Shown one piece after another: positions 8,294 to 18,617 of a stretch of 64,000 nt of DNA. The position numbers and the translations under genes are program-made. Positions within the stretch are counted from its first letter, which is position 1; every line of letters begins with the position of its first letter. Under the pieces are notes generated by a model. That model saw only the letters and a program-made list of their open reading frames with translations. It did no database searches and had not been told where the DNA came from. This stretch comes from Paludibacteraceae bacterium (GTDB lineage Bacteria; Bacteroidota; Bacteroidia; Bacteroidales; Paludibacteraceae): positions 31,955 to 95,954 of the forward strand of contig JAFGVV010000012.1 of assembly GCA_016937795.1 (NCBI GenBank), in the 5' to 3' direction.

Positions 8294-9268
8294 ATGAATT
8301 TAATAGATGACATCAGAAAGCCGATAGCAACTGAAATGCAGATTTTCAAAAGAATATTTGCAGACTCTCTACGTTCGGACAATCCTCTCCTTTCGAGTAT
8401 CAACGATTATGTGCTACAGGGGAGCGGCAAACAGCTTCGCCCAATTCTGACAATTCTCTCATCGAAACTCTTAGGAAATGTAACTGACGCAACATACAAT
8501 GGCGCACTTTCACTGGAATTGCTTCACAATGCCAGTCTGATACACGATGATGTAGTGGACGACACTATGGAACGCCGTGGACGCCGCTCGGTAAATGCAC
8601 GCTGGTCGAACAAAGTGGCAGTGCTTTCGGGTGATTATATGCTTTCGAACGCACTTATCAGCGCCACCCGTACCCGAAATTTGGATATTTTATTTGCTGT
8701 CTCCACTATTGGTATGGAGCTATCGGATGGTGAATTGCTGCAACTTACAAACACACAACAGACCAAAATTACCGAGGAAGATTACTTTAAAGTAATCAGA
8801 AAAAAAACTGCACTATTGTTCGCAACGTGCACTGTAGTAGGGGCATATGCTGCAGGGGCTTCCGAAAGTGATGTACAAAAACTTCGCAGTTTTGGTGAAT
8901 ATCTGGGCATTTGTTTTCAGATAAAAGACGATATTTTCGACTATTATTCCGATATTGAAATTGGAAAACCTACTGCCAACGACCTCAGAGATGGAAAAGT
9001 AACTTTGCCTCTGATTTATGTGCTTAAAAATACTTCAGGCGAAAACAAAGAAAGATGTCTCAATATTATCGATAGTAAAGATTTTACTGACGAACATGTG
9101 GAATTGATTATGAATTTTGCCAAAGAAAATGGCGGGCTTGAATATGCCACTACACTGATGAACGACTTCAAAAACCGCGCTATCAGCGAGCTTGCTGATT
9201 TCCCCGATGGTGATGTAAAGAATGCGCTTATTCAATGTGCCGAATTTGCTGCTGCACGAAAAAGCTAA
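8294..9268 (+). CDS. all-trans polyprenyl diphosphate synthase (octaprenyl/solanesyl type)
   Basis: Elongates allylic diphosphates with isopentenyl diphosphate to a long all-trans chain, probably for the menaquinone side chain. The 324 residues carry the first aspartate-rich motif LIHDDVVDD (near residue 84) followed by the RRGRRSVN-type basic segment, and the second motif QIKDDIFDY (near 210). GKPTANDLRDGKVTLPLIY is typical of IspB/HepT-like enzymes. ATG 8294 follows a -7 box at 8258-8265. Product length cannot be read reliably, although small residues before the first motif favour a long chain. ispD at 33 kb is an unlinked partner in isoprenoid synthesis. Confidence 0.9.
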   Translation: MNLIDDIRKPIATEMQIFKRIFADSLRSDNPLLSSINDYVLQGSGKQLRPILTILSSKLLGNVTDATYNGALSLELLHNASLIHDDVVDDTMERRGRRSVNARWSNKVAVLSGDYMLSNALISATRTRNLDILFAVSTIGMELSDGELLQLTNTQQTKITEEDYFKVIRKKTALLFATCTVVGAYAAGASESDVQKLRSFGEYLGICFQIKDDIFDYYSDIEIGKPTANDLRDGKVTLPLIYVLKNTSGENKERCLNIIDSKDFTDEHVELIMNFAKENGGLEYATTLMNDFKNRAISELADFPDGDVKNALIQCAEFAAARKS

Positions 9269-9668
9269 ACACGATTCTTTACATTAATTCAAAAAATATC
9301 TTGTAATAAGAATTCAAGCCTCATGCTAAACAATGTCATAACGCTTGATATTGCTAAGTTTTTACTACGACCATCGTTTTACAATCAAAATCTTTCGCCA
9401 AAACCAAAAATTGATATATTTGATTTTCAGTTAATTACAAAATTATTAGATGCAAGAGCAATATTTCAGTCAACACAATCGAAATATTTGTTTGAAAATT
9501 CGGGATTTTATAGAAAAACATTTTATATTTGTAATCATTATAGTAAAAATTTAAATCTCAACTGTAAATCAATTATTTACAAAGATAATTTTTTGATTAT
9601 TTACGACGTATTTTTTGCTACAATCTCTAATTGTTTTATTAAATATAGAACCAACTAAATATTGAATT
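9269..9668. other. AT-rich intergenic stretch with probable promoter of the giant surface protein gene
   Basis: Four hundred bases with no supported gene. TATATTTG at 9534-9541 fits a -7 box and would give a leader of about 120 nt before ATG 9669; I do not see a convincing -33 element. A 111-codon open frame here (9323-9658) has very AT-biased codons and overlaps this box, so I do not call it. Confidence 0.45.
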
Positions 9669-12600
9669 ATGAACTTATTACAATTCAAGCATCGACTTTG
9701 TTTGTTGATTTCAATTTTGCTCCTCAGCACCTTTACAAATGCACAAACACGCATACAATCGGCCACAGGCAATACAGGCGCCAACACTGCCACCACATTC
9801 AGTGTTAATCTGGGTACAGCTCCTCAGAATGGAAATACACTGATAGCTGTAATTTCGGGGCGAACCACTGCCACTAATAATGTATCCGGAATATCCACAG
9901 CAAGTGGCACAAACTGGACTCAGGCAGTCTCACGCACCAATTCAAATGGTGTAAGTGTTGAGATTTGGTACACTACAGCCATAAGCAATGCCACTTCAAC
10001 CATCACTATCAACACCACAAATGCAGCACGAACAGCTGCAATAGTTATGGAATATACAGGATTGCTTTATGCAAGTCCGCTCGACCAAACCGGCACAGCC
10101 TCCGGACGAAGCACAACTGTCTCCACAGGCACCACAGCGACCACAACCGTAGCCAGCGAATTGTGGATAGGCGCTTTTGGCTTATCGAGCAGCGCTTATA
10201 CTTTAAGCAGCATTCAAAATTCATTTACTGCAATAGGCAATGCCGTAACCACAAATGCCACCACAGGTAATAACGCAAACGCTTTTGCCCTCGAAAGAAA
10301 GGTTGCAAGCACAGGTACAGCATACACAGCAGCCTCAATTACCCGTTCGCAGTGGGCAGGTGCCATAGCCACCTTTAAACGTTTAGTTACAGGTTTTTCA
10401 CCTTCATTTATATGCGATGATAATCGCACTGTAACAATTACAGGCGAAGGATTTACAGGTGCACAAGAGGTGAATTTTAATGGTACAGCAGCCAGCTCAT
10501 TCACCGTAAATTCCGACACAGAAATAGTGGCTACGGCACCCGCAGCTGCCATTTCAGGCCTTATCAGCGTGACTAATTCGACAGACGGAATAGGCTACAG
10601 CGAATCGCCATTGGTTATTCGCAAAATGCCGCAACCAACAGCCAATACAACCAACACCACTTGTCCGGCAGCTTCGAATGGGGCACTTACGCTTAGCAAT
10701 ATTCCCATTGTGCTGAATTTTAATTCAACGCAATCGCAACAAGTAAATCTTGGTGCACCATTGCTCAATGAGCTTACAGGCTTTACTTTAGAAGGTTGGA
10801 TAAAAACAACTTCCTACAATCGCAATAGTTTTTTTGGTCAGGACAATGCCGTTGAACTTGGTTTTGCAGCCGATGGATCCATCGAGCTTTGGTCGGAAGG
10901 TTTGAATACAAATTTATACACCGGCGCTTTAACCTATCCTCGCGATGGCGAATGGCATCATGTGGCGGGCGTAGGCAACGGACAAAACATGTTTATTTAT
11001 ATCGATGGAGTTTTGGTAGCGCAGCGCACACACAACGCACTAAGTGCACCTACCAATTATGGTTCGTCAACAGCCACAACACGTATAGGAGGATTTGTGT
11101 GGAGTACAGGCACACCTAACTACTTCAACGGACAAATGCTGAAAGTGGGTTTCTGGAATCGTGCACTTACATCGCAGGAAATAGTCAACCTGGCTTCGCA
11201 GCCTTATCAGTACAGCGGTTCCGACAATGGACTTATTGCCGGATACAATTTCTTCGAAGGCACAGGCACTTCGCTTTCGCGCATTCCAACAGGTGGCAGT
11301 GGCACTATCACAGGCAGTCCTGCTTCCACATGGACTGATATCAGCACTTATAGCTGGACGAAAGCAGGAGGTGGATTTACATCCACGAGTAAAAATATTA
11401 GTGGAATTGGAACAGGCACTTACAATTTATCGGTTAATATTGGCGGCTGTGCAACAAACACAAACAGCTTTGCAGTGGGTTCAAATGGCACCGAGTCATC
11501 AATTGCAGGCATTTCAATTTCAGGTAATAGTCCGGTTTGTACAGGTACAGAAGTGACATTATCGCTTGCAGGTGTAACCGGACAGTCGCTGGGTACAAAT
11601 GCCCAATGGAAATGGTACAGTGGTAGTTGTGGTGGCACATCGGTTGGCACAGGAACATTAATAAACGTTACGCCAACAACCACAACAACTTATTATGCAC
11701 GTGCCGAAGGTGATTGTAATACAACTGACTGCGTATCGTTTACCGTAACCGTAAATGCAACAGGTACTTGGTTGGGAATTACAACCGATTGGAATGATGA
11801 TCAGAACTGGTGTGGAAATATACCCACATCCTCTACAGATGTTATTATTCCACAAACACCCATAGGTGGGAATCAACCTGTGATTGGAATTGATGATGCC
11901 GATGCTATTTGTAATTCACTCACAATAAATAATGGAGCATCTGTTACATTTGCCGGCACAAATAACACGCTCACAATGCACGGTAATCTGGTAAACAGCG
12001 GCACGCTTACAGCCAACAACAGCACCGTAATTTTCAACGGAACTTCTACAATTTCAGGTGCGACATCTACAACATTCAACAACCTGACCATCAATTCGGA
12101 AAAAACGCTTACAGCACCAGCCGACACGATAAATATCACTGGCGACTGGACAAACAATGGTACATTTACCAACAATAGCGGCACAGTAGTTTTCAACGGC
12201 ACAGTAGCACAAGATATTAGTGGTGTAACAACTTTCAATAATCTGAAAATTGATAATGAAGAAGGAGTAGTTGGAAAAAGTAATTTAACTGTAAATGGAG
12301 TGCTGAATTTAGCATCTGTAAATGTTTCTGATACAGTAGCATTGTTCGACATGGAAACTGAATACAACACTTTGGACGTACTTATAGCCAGCAATTATTT
12401 GTACATGGGTGCTAATGCAACCACTACAGGCGTAGGCGATGTAACAGGTAGAGTTATTCGTACATCAATTACAAAAGAAACACCCCTTAGCTTTGGTAAT
12501 GCACTAAATACCCTGGAGTTCTTTAATAATGTACAAGATAGTATGCCTTCGCAAATTACCTTTATTTCGCGTATTGGTAAACGACATTCGGTTAAGGATA

Positions 12601-15600
12601 ATACTGTGCAACGTTATTACCAGATTATCAAAACAGGTGGTGGAGTAAATACCAAATTCAACTTAAAATTACATTATCTTGATTCTGAATTAGATACTAT
12701 CACTGAAAATCGATTGGTTTTTTGGGATCACCACATCACATATGCCGGAACTTCGCCTCACGAACATGGTAAAACCGAACAAAATCTTACAAGCAACTGG
12801 CTAACACTTTCGGGGCATGCCATCGGATATTTAGCTTGGGAAGAATATTCAGGCGAGCAAACCTATGACCCTGCTCATCCCGAAAATGCAGGCAAACAAA
12901 AAATATGGATGATTTCCGGAAAAGAAACTGCCGCAGAAAATATATGGATTGGTGCCCTTAATACAAATTGGGACGAGCCATCTAACTGGACCGCAGGGGT
13001 ACCCACAACAAGCACTAATGTATTGATTATCCTTCCTGGGAATGGAAGAAGTCCTGTAATCGATGATGGTGAAACAAAGGAAGTTAAATCTATTACGATC
13101 AATTCAGATGCAAGCCTCACAGCAGGCACCGGCAGCACAATAATTGTAAATGGCGATTTGGCTGCCAATAATGGAACCGCATCATGGAACAATCAGGGCA
13201 CATTTGTCCCCGGTACAAGCACGGTAAGCTTCACAGGTGCAAATGCTGCTATCACAGGAACAACCAATTTTTATAATCTATCTATTGCCTCCTCGAAAAC
13301 ACTAAACATGATTTCAGGCTCAGAAATCAATGTGTCAGGCACATTCACAAATTCAGGAACGTTAAATACAAATTTCAACGGACCAACCACATTTGTGTAT
13401 AGCGGCGCATCGGCGCAGGATATAGCCGATGCTGATTATTATCATTTGGAACTTTCAGGCGTTGGAAATAAGACCCTTCCTGCCGACGCATCAATAAATA
13501 TTTCAGGTGATTTGGATCTAAGCTCAACTATTACATCAACTTCTAATACAATTGTATTTAATGGCACTACCCCTCAAACCCTCAGCGGCACTTCCAGTTC
13601 TGCACTCAACAATGTAACGCTGAACAATGCCAATGGACTTACTTTATCGAAAAGCCAAAAAGTGGATGGCACGCTTACTTTTACAAGCGGACTGATAACA
13701 ACAGGAAGCAACGTGCTTACACTTGGTTGTGACGCAAGTACAACAGGAGAAAATGAAATAAAATATGTAAATGGAAAATTAGCTCAGAAATATTGTTCAG
13801 CAACTTCTAAACTTTATCCTATTGGAAATGGTGGAGAGTACCGGCCGCTTACATTAGAATACACAACATTTTCAGCAGATAGTAGCACAATACAAGTAGA
13901 ACAATTTGAAACGGGTATTTCAGGAACAATTCCAGATAATATTACTTATCAAACTGAACGTCATTGGAATTTGACAGAAACTTCCGGAAATAGCGATGGC
14001 AATTACACGTTAACATTAAATGGCAGTCCGTTTACACCAACTGCAACTGCAAAAATACTACGAGGCGATGGTACGACAAATACCCCATTATCTGCAACAT
14101 ACGATAATGCTGATTTTACATCGACAAGTGTAAGCGATAATACTTTTGGTAATTTTGCAGTTGCATCTGAATGTTTACCGCCAACCATTACTACACAGCC
14201 CGTAGCCGATGCCACTTGCGAACTTACCGGCACTGCCGAATTTTCTGTAACTCCCGAAGAGGGCACTTATACCTATTCGTGGGAAGTAAATACCGGAAGT
14301 GGCTGGACAACAGTAAGCAATGGCGGTGTTTATTCGAATGCTACAACTTCAACATTAACTATTACCGAACCACCTTTCAGCATGAATGGCTATGCATATC
14401 GTGCAGTCGTAACACGAACTGATTGTGGAAGTAGCTCAACTTCGAATGGTGAAGCAGAATTGACCGTAAATCCACAACCGCAAGGCTCGTTAAGTGCCAA
14501 TTCAATCTGTAAAGGTGAAGAAGGATTCCTGACATGGACTAAATCTGTGGGTACCGGAACTTACGACATAACTTACAGGATAACAGGAAGCGAGTCTGAT
14601 GTATTAGTTGAAGGAGTAACATCGGGAACTCCTTTCTTAGTTGGGACAATAACAGAAAACACCACATTTAACTTAGTGTCGGTTGCCGATGATAATTGCA
14701 CTCGCAGTTCAGACTTTACAGAAGGCTCGGCAACCGTTACCGTAAATCCTTATATTACATGGACAGGCGCCACAAATACCGATTGGTTCACAGCTTCCAA
14801 CTGGTGTGGTGGCGTGCCTACACTTACCGACGATGTGATTATTCCTGATGTGGCGAACGAGCCTGTGATTGCTGGTGTAGGAGCTGTTACCAAATCAATG
14901 ATTATCGATAATGAATCTTCGGTAACAATTGATGGTGCTTATACCTTGGAAATGGCTGGCAGCCTCACCAATAACGGACTATTGTACGCTTCTGAAGGCG
15001 TTTTAGATATTGATGGATTTATTGAAAACAACGGAACCATCAACACCAAAAACACACTGCCCGTTCGTGCATCCTACGGAGGAGACATTATTTTGAGTGG
15101 CACATCGGCACAAACATTAAATGCCGGCACATATAATAATGTAATAATTGAAAATGCTGCAGGAGTAACGCTACCCGAACTTGCCACAGTAAATGCTCAG
15201 GGCAAACTCGAAATAAAATCGGGTGCAAAACTCGAAATTGGCACCGGACGCACCGTAAATGCCAACAATGTGATAAACCTTGCCGGCACCTCAGGCATAG
15301 TGTTAAAAGCCGCCGCCGATGTGCCAAGTGGTTCGTTAATTTTCAACAACTCCACCGAAAATCCGGTGCAGGCAACAGTGGAACACTACAGTCCTGCCTC
15401 GTGGACAGGCACCACAACCAAAACATACTACTGGCAATATATGGGTATTCCGGTGACCAAAATCGATAGGATAAATCCTACCTTCTACGGTGCATACGTT
15501 CGTAAATATAACGAGCCGGGCTGGGGTGTAACAGGCGATGTGGCAAACGCACCGGTAAAACGCTGGGCACAACTTTCCAACGACAGTTCAATGTATCCTG

Positions 15601-16727
15601 TGGTGGGTTACGAATTGGTACAATCAACACAAAAAGTATATACATTTAGCGGAAATCTGTTTAATGCCGACATCGACACAACCTTAAGTTATACCACGAA
15701 AGTACCAGATGTAAGTGGCCAATATCCCGGACAGCATGTATTAAGCAATCCCTACACTACGGGCATTCGCATCAGCGATATTGTGTTTGGCAACAATATG
15801 GACTCCACCGTATATATTTATAATAGTGGAAGTTACGCTCAATGGAGCGAAGGCACTGACAAAACCGGCACAAGTGCCGGCAAATACATTCCTGCACCAA
15901 TTTCCACTGCCGGCACAGCAGGTATTCCGAACGAAATACCATCGATGCAAGGCTTCCTTGTGCGCACAAACAGAGCAGCCGAAGGCTCCATTTACATTAA
16001 CTACAACAATGTAAAAACACCAAACGTGCAAGTGCAACGAGCACCACGACGACATACATGGTTGCGACTTAGCATGAAAGGCATCACCTCAGGTGATGGT
16101 GATGTACTGTGGTTATTCAGCAATGCTCAAACCACACGTGGGTACGACAATGGCTGGGATGCAACAAAAATTCTTATCGTTGTAACAGGAACTCCATTGC
16201 TTCACTCGAAAAACGAAACAGGCAGATATCAAATCAATGCTTTGCCCGACATTCACGATACAGATATCGAATTTCGTGCAGGCTCACGCGATACACAGTA
16301 CAAAATCACCTTCAATAATGAAAACTTAGAAAGCGACTATCAACATGTGTATATTTTCGACAAAGAAACAAATGTGATACAAGATATTACAGCCGATGGT
16401 TCTGAAGTTACATTCGATGTGGGCACAACAGCTCTTACATCGCGCTTTAAAATACTTACCTCACTTCCATCGACCACGGAGTTAAAGATGAATACAACTG
16501 AAAAGGATATCAATATTTTTAGTAGCGACAACTATATATTCGTTGACAACAGAACCAACGAACGTAATTACATAGAAGTGTTTGACCAAACAGGACGAAA
16601 AGTAAGTAACTTTACGAGCGAAGCGAATAGCTTACAACCAATGAAAACAAGCTTAAGCTCAGGTATCTATATTGTACGCAACAGCTCGGCATTACGCAAC
16701 GAATCAACAAGAGTCTTGATTAAATAG
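9669..16727 (+). CDS. giant multidomain T9SS surface protein (adhesin-like)
   Basis: A 2352-residue exported protein of unknown specific role. A signal peptide (about 1-26, ending TFTNAQ) leads into a Thr/Ala-rich beta domain. An IPT/TIG-like fold follows (about 241-322, with VTITGEGFTG), then a LamG/concanavalin-like domain (about 345-510, with FTLEGWIKTT and EWHHVAGVGNG) and Ig-like modules with PVCTGTEVTLSL. Three copies of a Trp-rich block (TDWNDDQNWCGNIPT near 700, TNWDEPSNWTAGVPT near 1091, TDWFTASNWCGGVPT near 1695) each precede rows of short beta repeats such as NSGTVVFNG. The last 75 residues (from about 2277, with FDQTGRK and SSGIYIV) are a type A T9SS sorting domain. Predicted to be displayed or secreted; ligand unknown. 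Confidence 0.9.
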   Translation: MNLLQFKHRLCLLISILLLSTFTNAQTRIQSATGNTGANTATTFSVNLGTAPQNGNTLIAVISGRTTATNNVSGISTASGTNWTQAVSRTNSNGVSVEIWYTTAISNATSTITINTTNAARTAAIVMEYTGLLYASPLDQTGTASGRSTTVSTGTTATTTVASELWIGAFGLSSSAYTLSSIQNSFTAIGNAVTTNATTGNNANAFALERKVASTGTAYTAASITRSQWAGAIATFKRLVTGFSPSFICDDNRTVTITGEGFTGAQEVNFNGTAASSFTVNSDTEIVATAPAAAISGLISVTNSTDGIGYSESPLVIRKMPQPTANTTNTTCPAASNGALTLSNIPIVLNFNSTQSQQVNLGAPLLNELTGFTLEGWIKTTSYNRNSFFGQDNAVELGFAADGSIELWSEGLNTNLYTGALTYPRDGEWHHVAGVGNGQNMFIYIDGVLVAQRTHNALSAPTNYGSSTATTRIGGFVWSTGTPNYFNGQMLKVGFWNRALTSQEIVNLASQPYQYSGSDNGLIAGYNFFEGTGTSLSRIPTGGSGTITGSPASTWTDISTYSWTKAGGGFTSTSKNISGIGTGTYNLSVNIGGCATNTNSFAVGSNGTESSIAGISISGNSPVCTGTEVTLSLAGVTGQSLGTNAQWKWYSGSCGGTSVGTGTLINVTPTTTTTYYARAEGDCNTTDCVSFTVTVNATGTWLGITTDWNDDQNWCGNIPTSSTDVIIPQTPIGGNQPVIGIDDADAICNSLTINNGASVTFAGTNNTLTMHGNLVNSGTLTANNSTVIFNGTSTISGATSTTFNNLTINSEKTLTAPADTINITGDWTNNGTFTNNSGTVVFNGTVAQDISGVTTFNNLKIDNEEGVVGKSNLTVNGVLNLASVNVSDTVALFDMETEYNTLDVLIASNYLYMGANATTTGVGDVTGRVIRTSITKETPLSFGNALNTLEFFNNVQDSMPSQITFISRIGKRHSVKDNTVQRYYQIIKTGGGVNTKFNLKLHYLDSELDTITENRLVFWDHHITYAGTSPHEHGKTEQNLTSNWLTLSGHAIGYLAWEEYSGEQTYDPAHPENAGKQKIWMISGKETAAENIWIGALNTNWDEPSNWTAGVPTTSTNVLIILPGNGRSPVIDDGETKEVKSITINSDASLTAGTGSTIIVNGDLAANNGTASWNNQGTFVPGTSTVSFTGANAAITGTTNFYNLSIASSKTLNMISGSEINVSGTFTNSGTLNTNFNGPTTFVYSGASAQDIADADYYHLELSGVGNKTLPADASINISGDLDLSSTITSTSNTIVFNGTTPQTLSGTSSSALNNVTLNNANGLTLSKSQKVDGTLTFTSGLITTGSNVLTLGCDASTTGENEIKYVNGKLAQKYCSATSKLYPIGNGGEYRPLTLEYTTFSADSSTIQVEQFETGISGTIPDNITYQTERHWNLTETSGNSDGNYTLTLNGSPFTPTATAKILRGDGTTNTPLSATYDNADFTSTSVSDNTFGNFAVASECLPPTITTQPVADATCELTGTAEFSVTPEEGTYTYSWEVNTGSGWTTVSNGGVYSNATTSTLTITEPPFSMNGYAYRAVVTRTDCGSSSTSNGEAELTVNPQPQGSLSANSICKGEEGFLTWTKSVGTGTYDITYRITGSESDVLVEGVTSGTPFLVGTITENTTFNLVSVADDNCTRSSDFTEGSATVTVNPYITWTGATNTDWFTASNWCGGVPTLTDDVIIPDVANEPVIAGVGAVTKSMIIDNESSVTIDGAYTLEMAGSLTNNGLLYASEGVLDIDGFIENNGTINTKNTLPVRASYGGDIILSGTSAQTLNAGTYNNVIIENAAGVTLPELATVNAQGKLEIKSGAKLEIGTGRTVNANNVINLAGTSGIVLKAAADVPSGSLIFNNSTENPVQATVEHYSPASWTGTTTKTYYWQYMGIPVTKIDRINPTFYGAYVRKYNEPGWGVTGDVANAPVKRWAQLSNDSSMYPVVGYELVQSTQKVYTFSGNLFNADIDTTLSYTTKVPDVSGQYPGQHVLSNPYTTGIRISDIVFGNNMDSTVYIYNSGSYAQWSEGTDKTGTSAGKYIPAPISTAGTAGIPNEIPSMQGFLVRTNRAAEGSIYINYNNVKTPNVQVQRAPRRHTWLRLSMKGITSGDGDVLWLFSNAQTTRGYDNGWDATKILIVVTGTPLLHSKNETGRYQINALPDIHDTDIEFRAGSRDTQYKITFNNENLESDYQHVYIFDKETNVIQDITADGSEVTFDVGTTALTSRFKILTSLPSTTELKMNTTEKDINIFSSDNYIFVDNRTNERNYIEVFDQTGRKVSNFTSEANSLQPMKTSLSSGIYIVRNSSALRNESTRVLIK

Positions 16728-16767
16728 GGCAAAACAAGCCTGATAAGCAAATCTCAATACAACAACT

Positions 16768-16802
16768 AAGGACGTAAAAACCATTTTACGTCCTTGCTTT
16801 TT
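16768..16802 (+). terminator. intrinsic terminator after the giant surface protein gene
   Basis: Perfect 12-bp stem (AAGGACGTAAAA at 16768-16779, complement at 16784-16795) with the 4-nt loop ACCA, followed by GCTTTTT. Confidence 0.9.
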
Positions 16803-17159
16803 CAGTTCGTTTATCATCTAAACTACTCAAATTATTTATTTATGACCAATTTAAGCCGCCTGAAAATTACGCAAATTAATATGAAATTGATCTATATTCG
16901 ATAAGCCTCCTCACTTAAACCAAACATAACTTCCTGTATTTATATACTTTAACCACCACACTCAAACCGCTCACAACACAGCACACAGAACAAAGTCAGT
17001 GTGACATGCAAATTAAACCAGCAAAAAACAATAAAATATCATATTTTATTTCTACTTTTGCATACTTTTCCCTCATAATTAAAAGCATATCTAACTAAGT
17101 TAGTTTAGAGCGAAAAGAACAATCTAAATAATTTGGTTTTACAATTGAATGCTATTATA
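16803..17159. other. intergenic region upstream of the arginine decarboxylase gene
   Basis: About 360 AT-rich bases without an ORF. The only signal I recognise is a -7 box TACTTTTG at 17053-17060, giving a leader of roughly 90 nt before ATG 17160. Confidence 0.5.
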
Positions 17160-18551
17160 ATGAAAAATAAGTACAGAGACCTTATTGAACAAAGCTTTGA
17201 GTTCCCAAACGAAGAGTTCAATTTAATTGAGAACGAACTCGAATGGTTCGATGTTCCATTAATGGATGTAATAAAACAATATGGCACACCACTACGAATA
17301 GCCTATTTACCAAAAATTGGCCAGAACATTCAAAAAGCCCGACGCATGTTCAATGTAGCAATGGCCAAGGTCGATTACAATGGCGAATATAACTATTGCT
17401 ACTGCACCAAAAGTTCACACTTCTCGTTCGTAATGGAAGAAGTGCTTAAACAAGGAGTAAATCTCGAAACATCGTCAGCCTTCGACATAAACATCATGGA
17501 ATCACTTCACGAGCAAGGCCTTATGAAACCAGACACTTATGTTATTTGCAATGGCTTCAAGCGCCCTCAATATGTCGAAAACATCCAAAACCTTATGAAT
17601 TCAGGTTTTACCAACGTGATACCTATCCTGGACAATAAATTTGAATTGGATTTACTCCTGAAAGATTTCGACAAAAAATTCAGCGTTGGCATCCGAATTG
17701 CAGCAGAAGAAGAACCCAAGTTCGACTTTTATACTTCACGCCTCGGCATCAGATACAACGATATTATTCCATATTATATAAATAACATTGCCGACAACGA
17801 CCAGGTAGAACTGAAGATGCTTCACTTCTTTATCAACACCGGAGTGAAGGACACTGCATACTACTGGAACGAGCTCAACAAGGCCGTAAATCTCTACTGC
17901 GAACTTAAAAAGAAATGCCCCGAACTCGACAGTCTGAATATTGGCGGAGGCTTCCCCATTCAGACACATTTGGACATGACATACGACTACGAATACATGG
18001 CCGAGGAGATTGTTGCGCAGATAAAAAACATATGCGACCTGAATGGAGTAGCGGAACCACATATATTTACAGAATTCGGATCATATACCGTGGGCGAAAG
18101 TGGCGCTATGCTTTACTCCATTGTAAACCAAAAAAAGCAAAACGACCGTGAGCTTTGGAATATGATTGACAGTTCGTTTATGACCACACTTCCCGACACC
18201 TGGGCCATTAATCAACGCTTTGTATTTTTGGCTATTAACAACTGGGACTCAGAATACGAGCGCGTAAACTTAGGAGGACTAACCTGCGACAGCGAAGATT
18301 TCTATAATGCCGAAGTGCACTCGAATGCTATTTTTCTTCCTAAAATGCAGGAAGATCGCGAACAATATGTAGGCTTCTTCCATACGGGAGCTTATCAGGA
18401 ATCACTCAGCGGCTTTGGTGGCATCCAACACTGCCTCATCCCAGCACCTAAGTTAGTGATCATTGACAAAGATGAAGATGGCGAATACTTCACGAAACTG
18501 TTTGCAAAAGAACAAAGCTATAAATCGATGTTGAAAATACTGGGCTATTAA
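17160..18551 (+). CDS. arginine decarboxylase, short Bacteroidetes type (fold III, PLP-dependent)
   Basis: Predicted to convert arginine to agmatine, the first step of polyamine synthesis. The 463-residue product belongs to the alanine racemase-fold (type III) decarboxylases. YCYCTKSSHF places the PLP-binding lysine at about residue 84, LNIGGGFPI is the phosphate-binding glycine loop, and HTGAYQESLSG near the C-terminus completes the site. Length and sequence resemble the approximately 460-residue enzymes annotated as arginine decarboxylase in flavobacteria rather than the 630-660 residue SpeA. ATG 17160 is preferred to an upstream TTG (17133). The carboxyspermidine dehydrogenase at 43 kb fits the same pathway. 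Diaminopimelate- or carboxynorspermidine-decarboxylase activity is less likely. Confidence 0.82.
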   Translation: MKNKYRDLIEQSFEFPNEEFNLIENELEWFDVPLMDVIKQYGTPLRIAYLPKIGQNIQKARRMFNVAMAKVDYNGEYNYCYCTKSSHFSFVMEEVLKQGVNLETSSAFDINIMESLHEQGLMKPDTYVICNGFKRPQYVENIQNLMNSGFTNVIPILDNKFELDLLLKDFDKKFSVGIRIAAEEEPKFDFYTSRLGIRYNDIIPYYINNIADNDQVELKMLHFFINTGVKDTAYYWNELNKAVNLYCELKKKCPELDSLNIGGGFPIQTHLDMTYDYEYMAEEIVAQIKNICDLNGVAEPHIFTEFGSYTVGESGAMLYSIVNQKKQNDRELWNMIDSSFMTTLPDTWAINQRFVFLAINNWDSEYERVNLGGLTCDSEDFYNAEVHSNAIFLPKMQEDREQYVGFFHTGAYQESLSGFGGIQHCLIPAPKLVIIDKDEDGEYFTKLFAKEQSYKSMLKILGY

Positions 18552-18557
18552 GTCACA

Positions 18558-18600
18558 ACAAGACGGGCTGCACTTATCAGTGCAGCCCGTCTTGTTTAAA
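18558..18600. terminator. bidirectional terminator between the arginine decarboxylase gene and deoC
   Basis: Perfect 17-bp stem (18558-18574 with 18579-18595), loop TATC, then TTTAAA on the plus side. It lies between two convergent genes. Confidence 0.9.
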
Positions 18601-18617
18601 GCATATTACTAAATCCA

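Noticed and set aside
9323..9658. 111-codon ORF between the prenyl synthase and the giant surface protein
   Set aside because: Very AT-biased composition, no family resemblance, and it covers the -7 box that probably serves the next gene.
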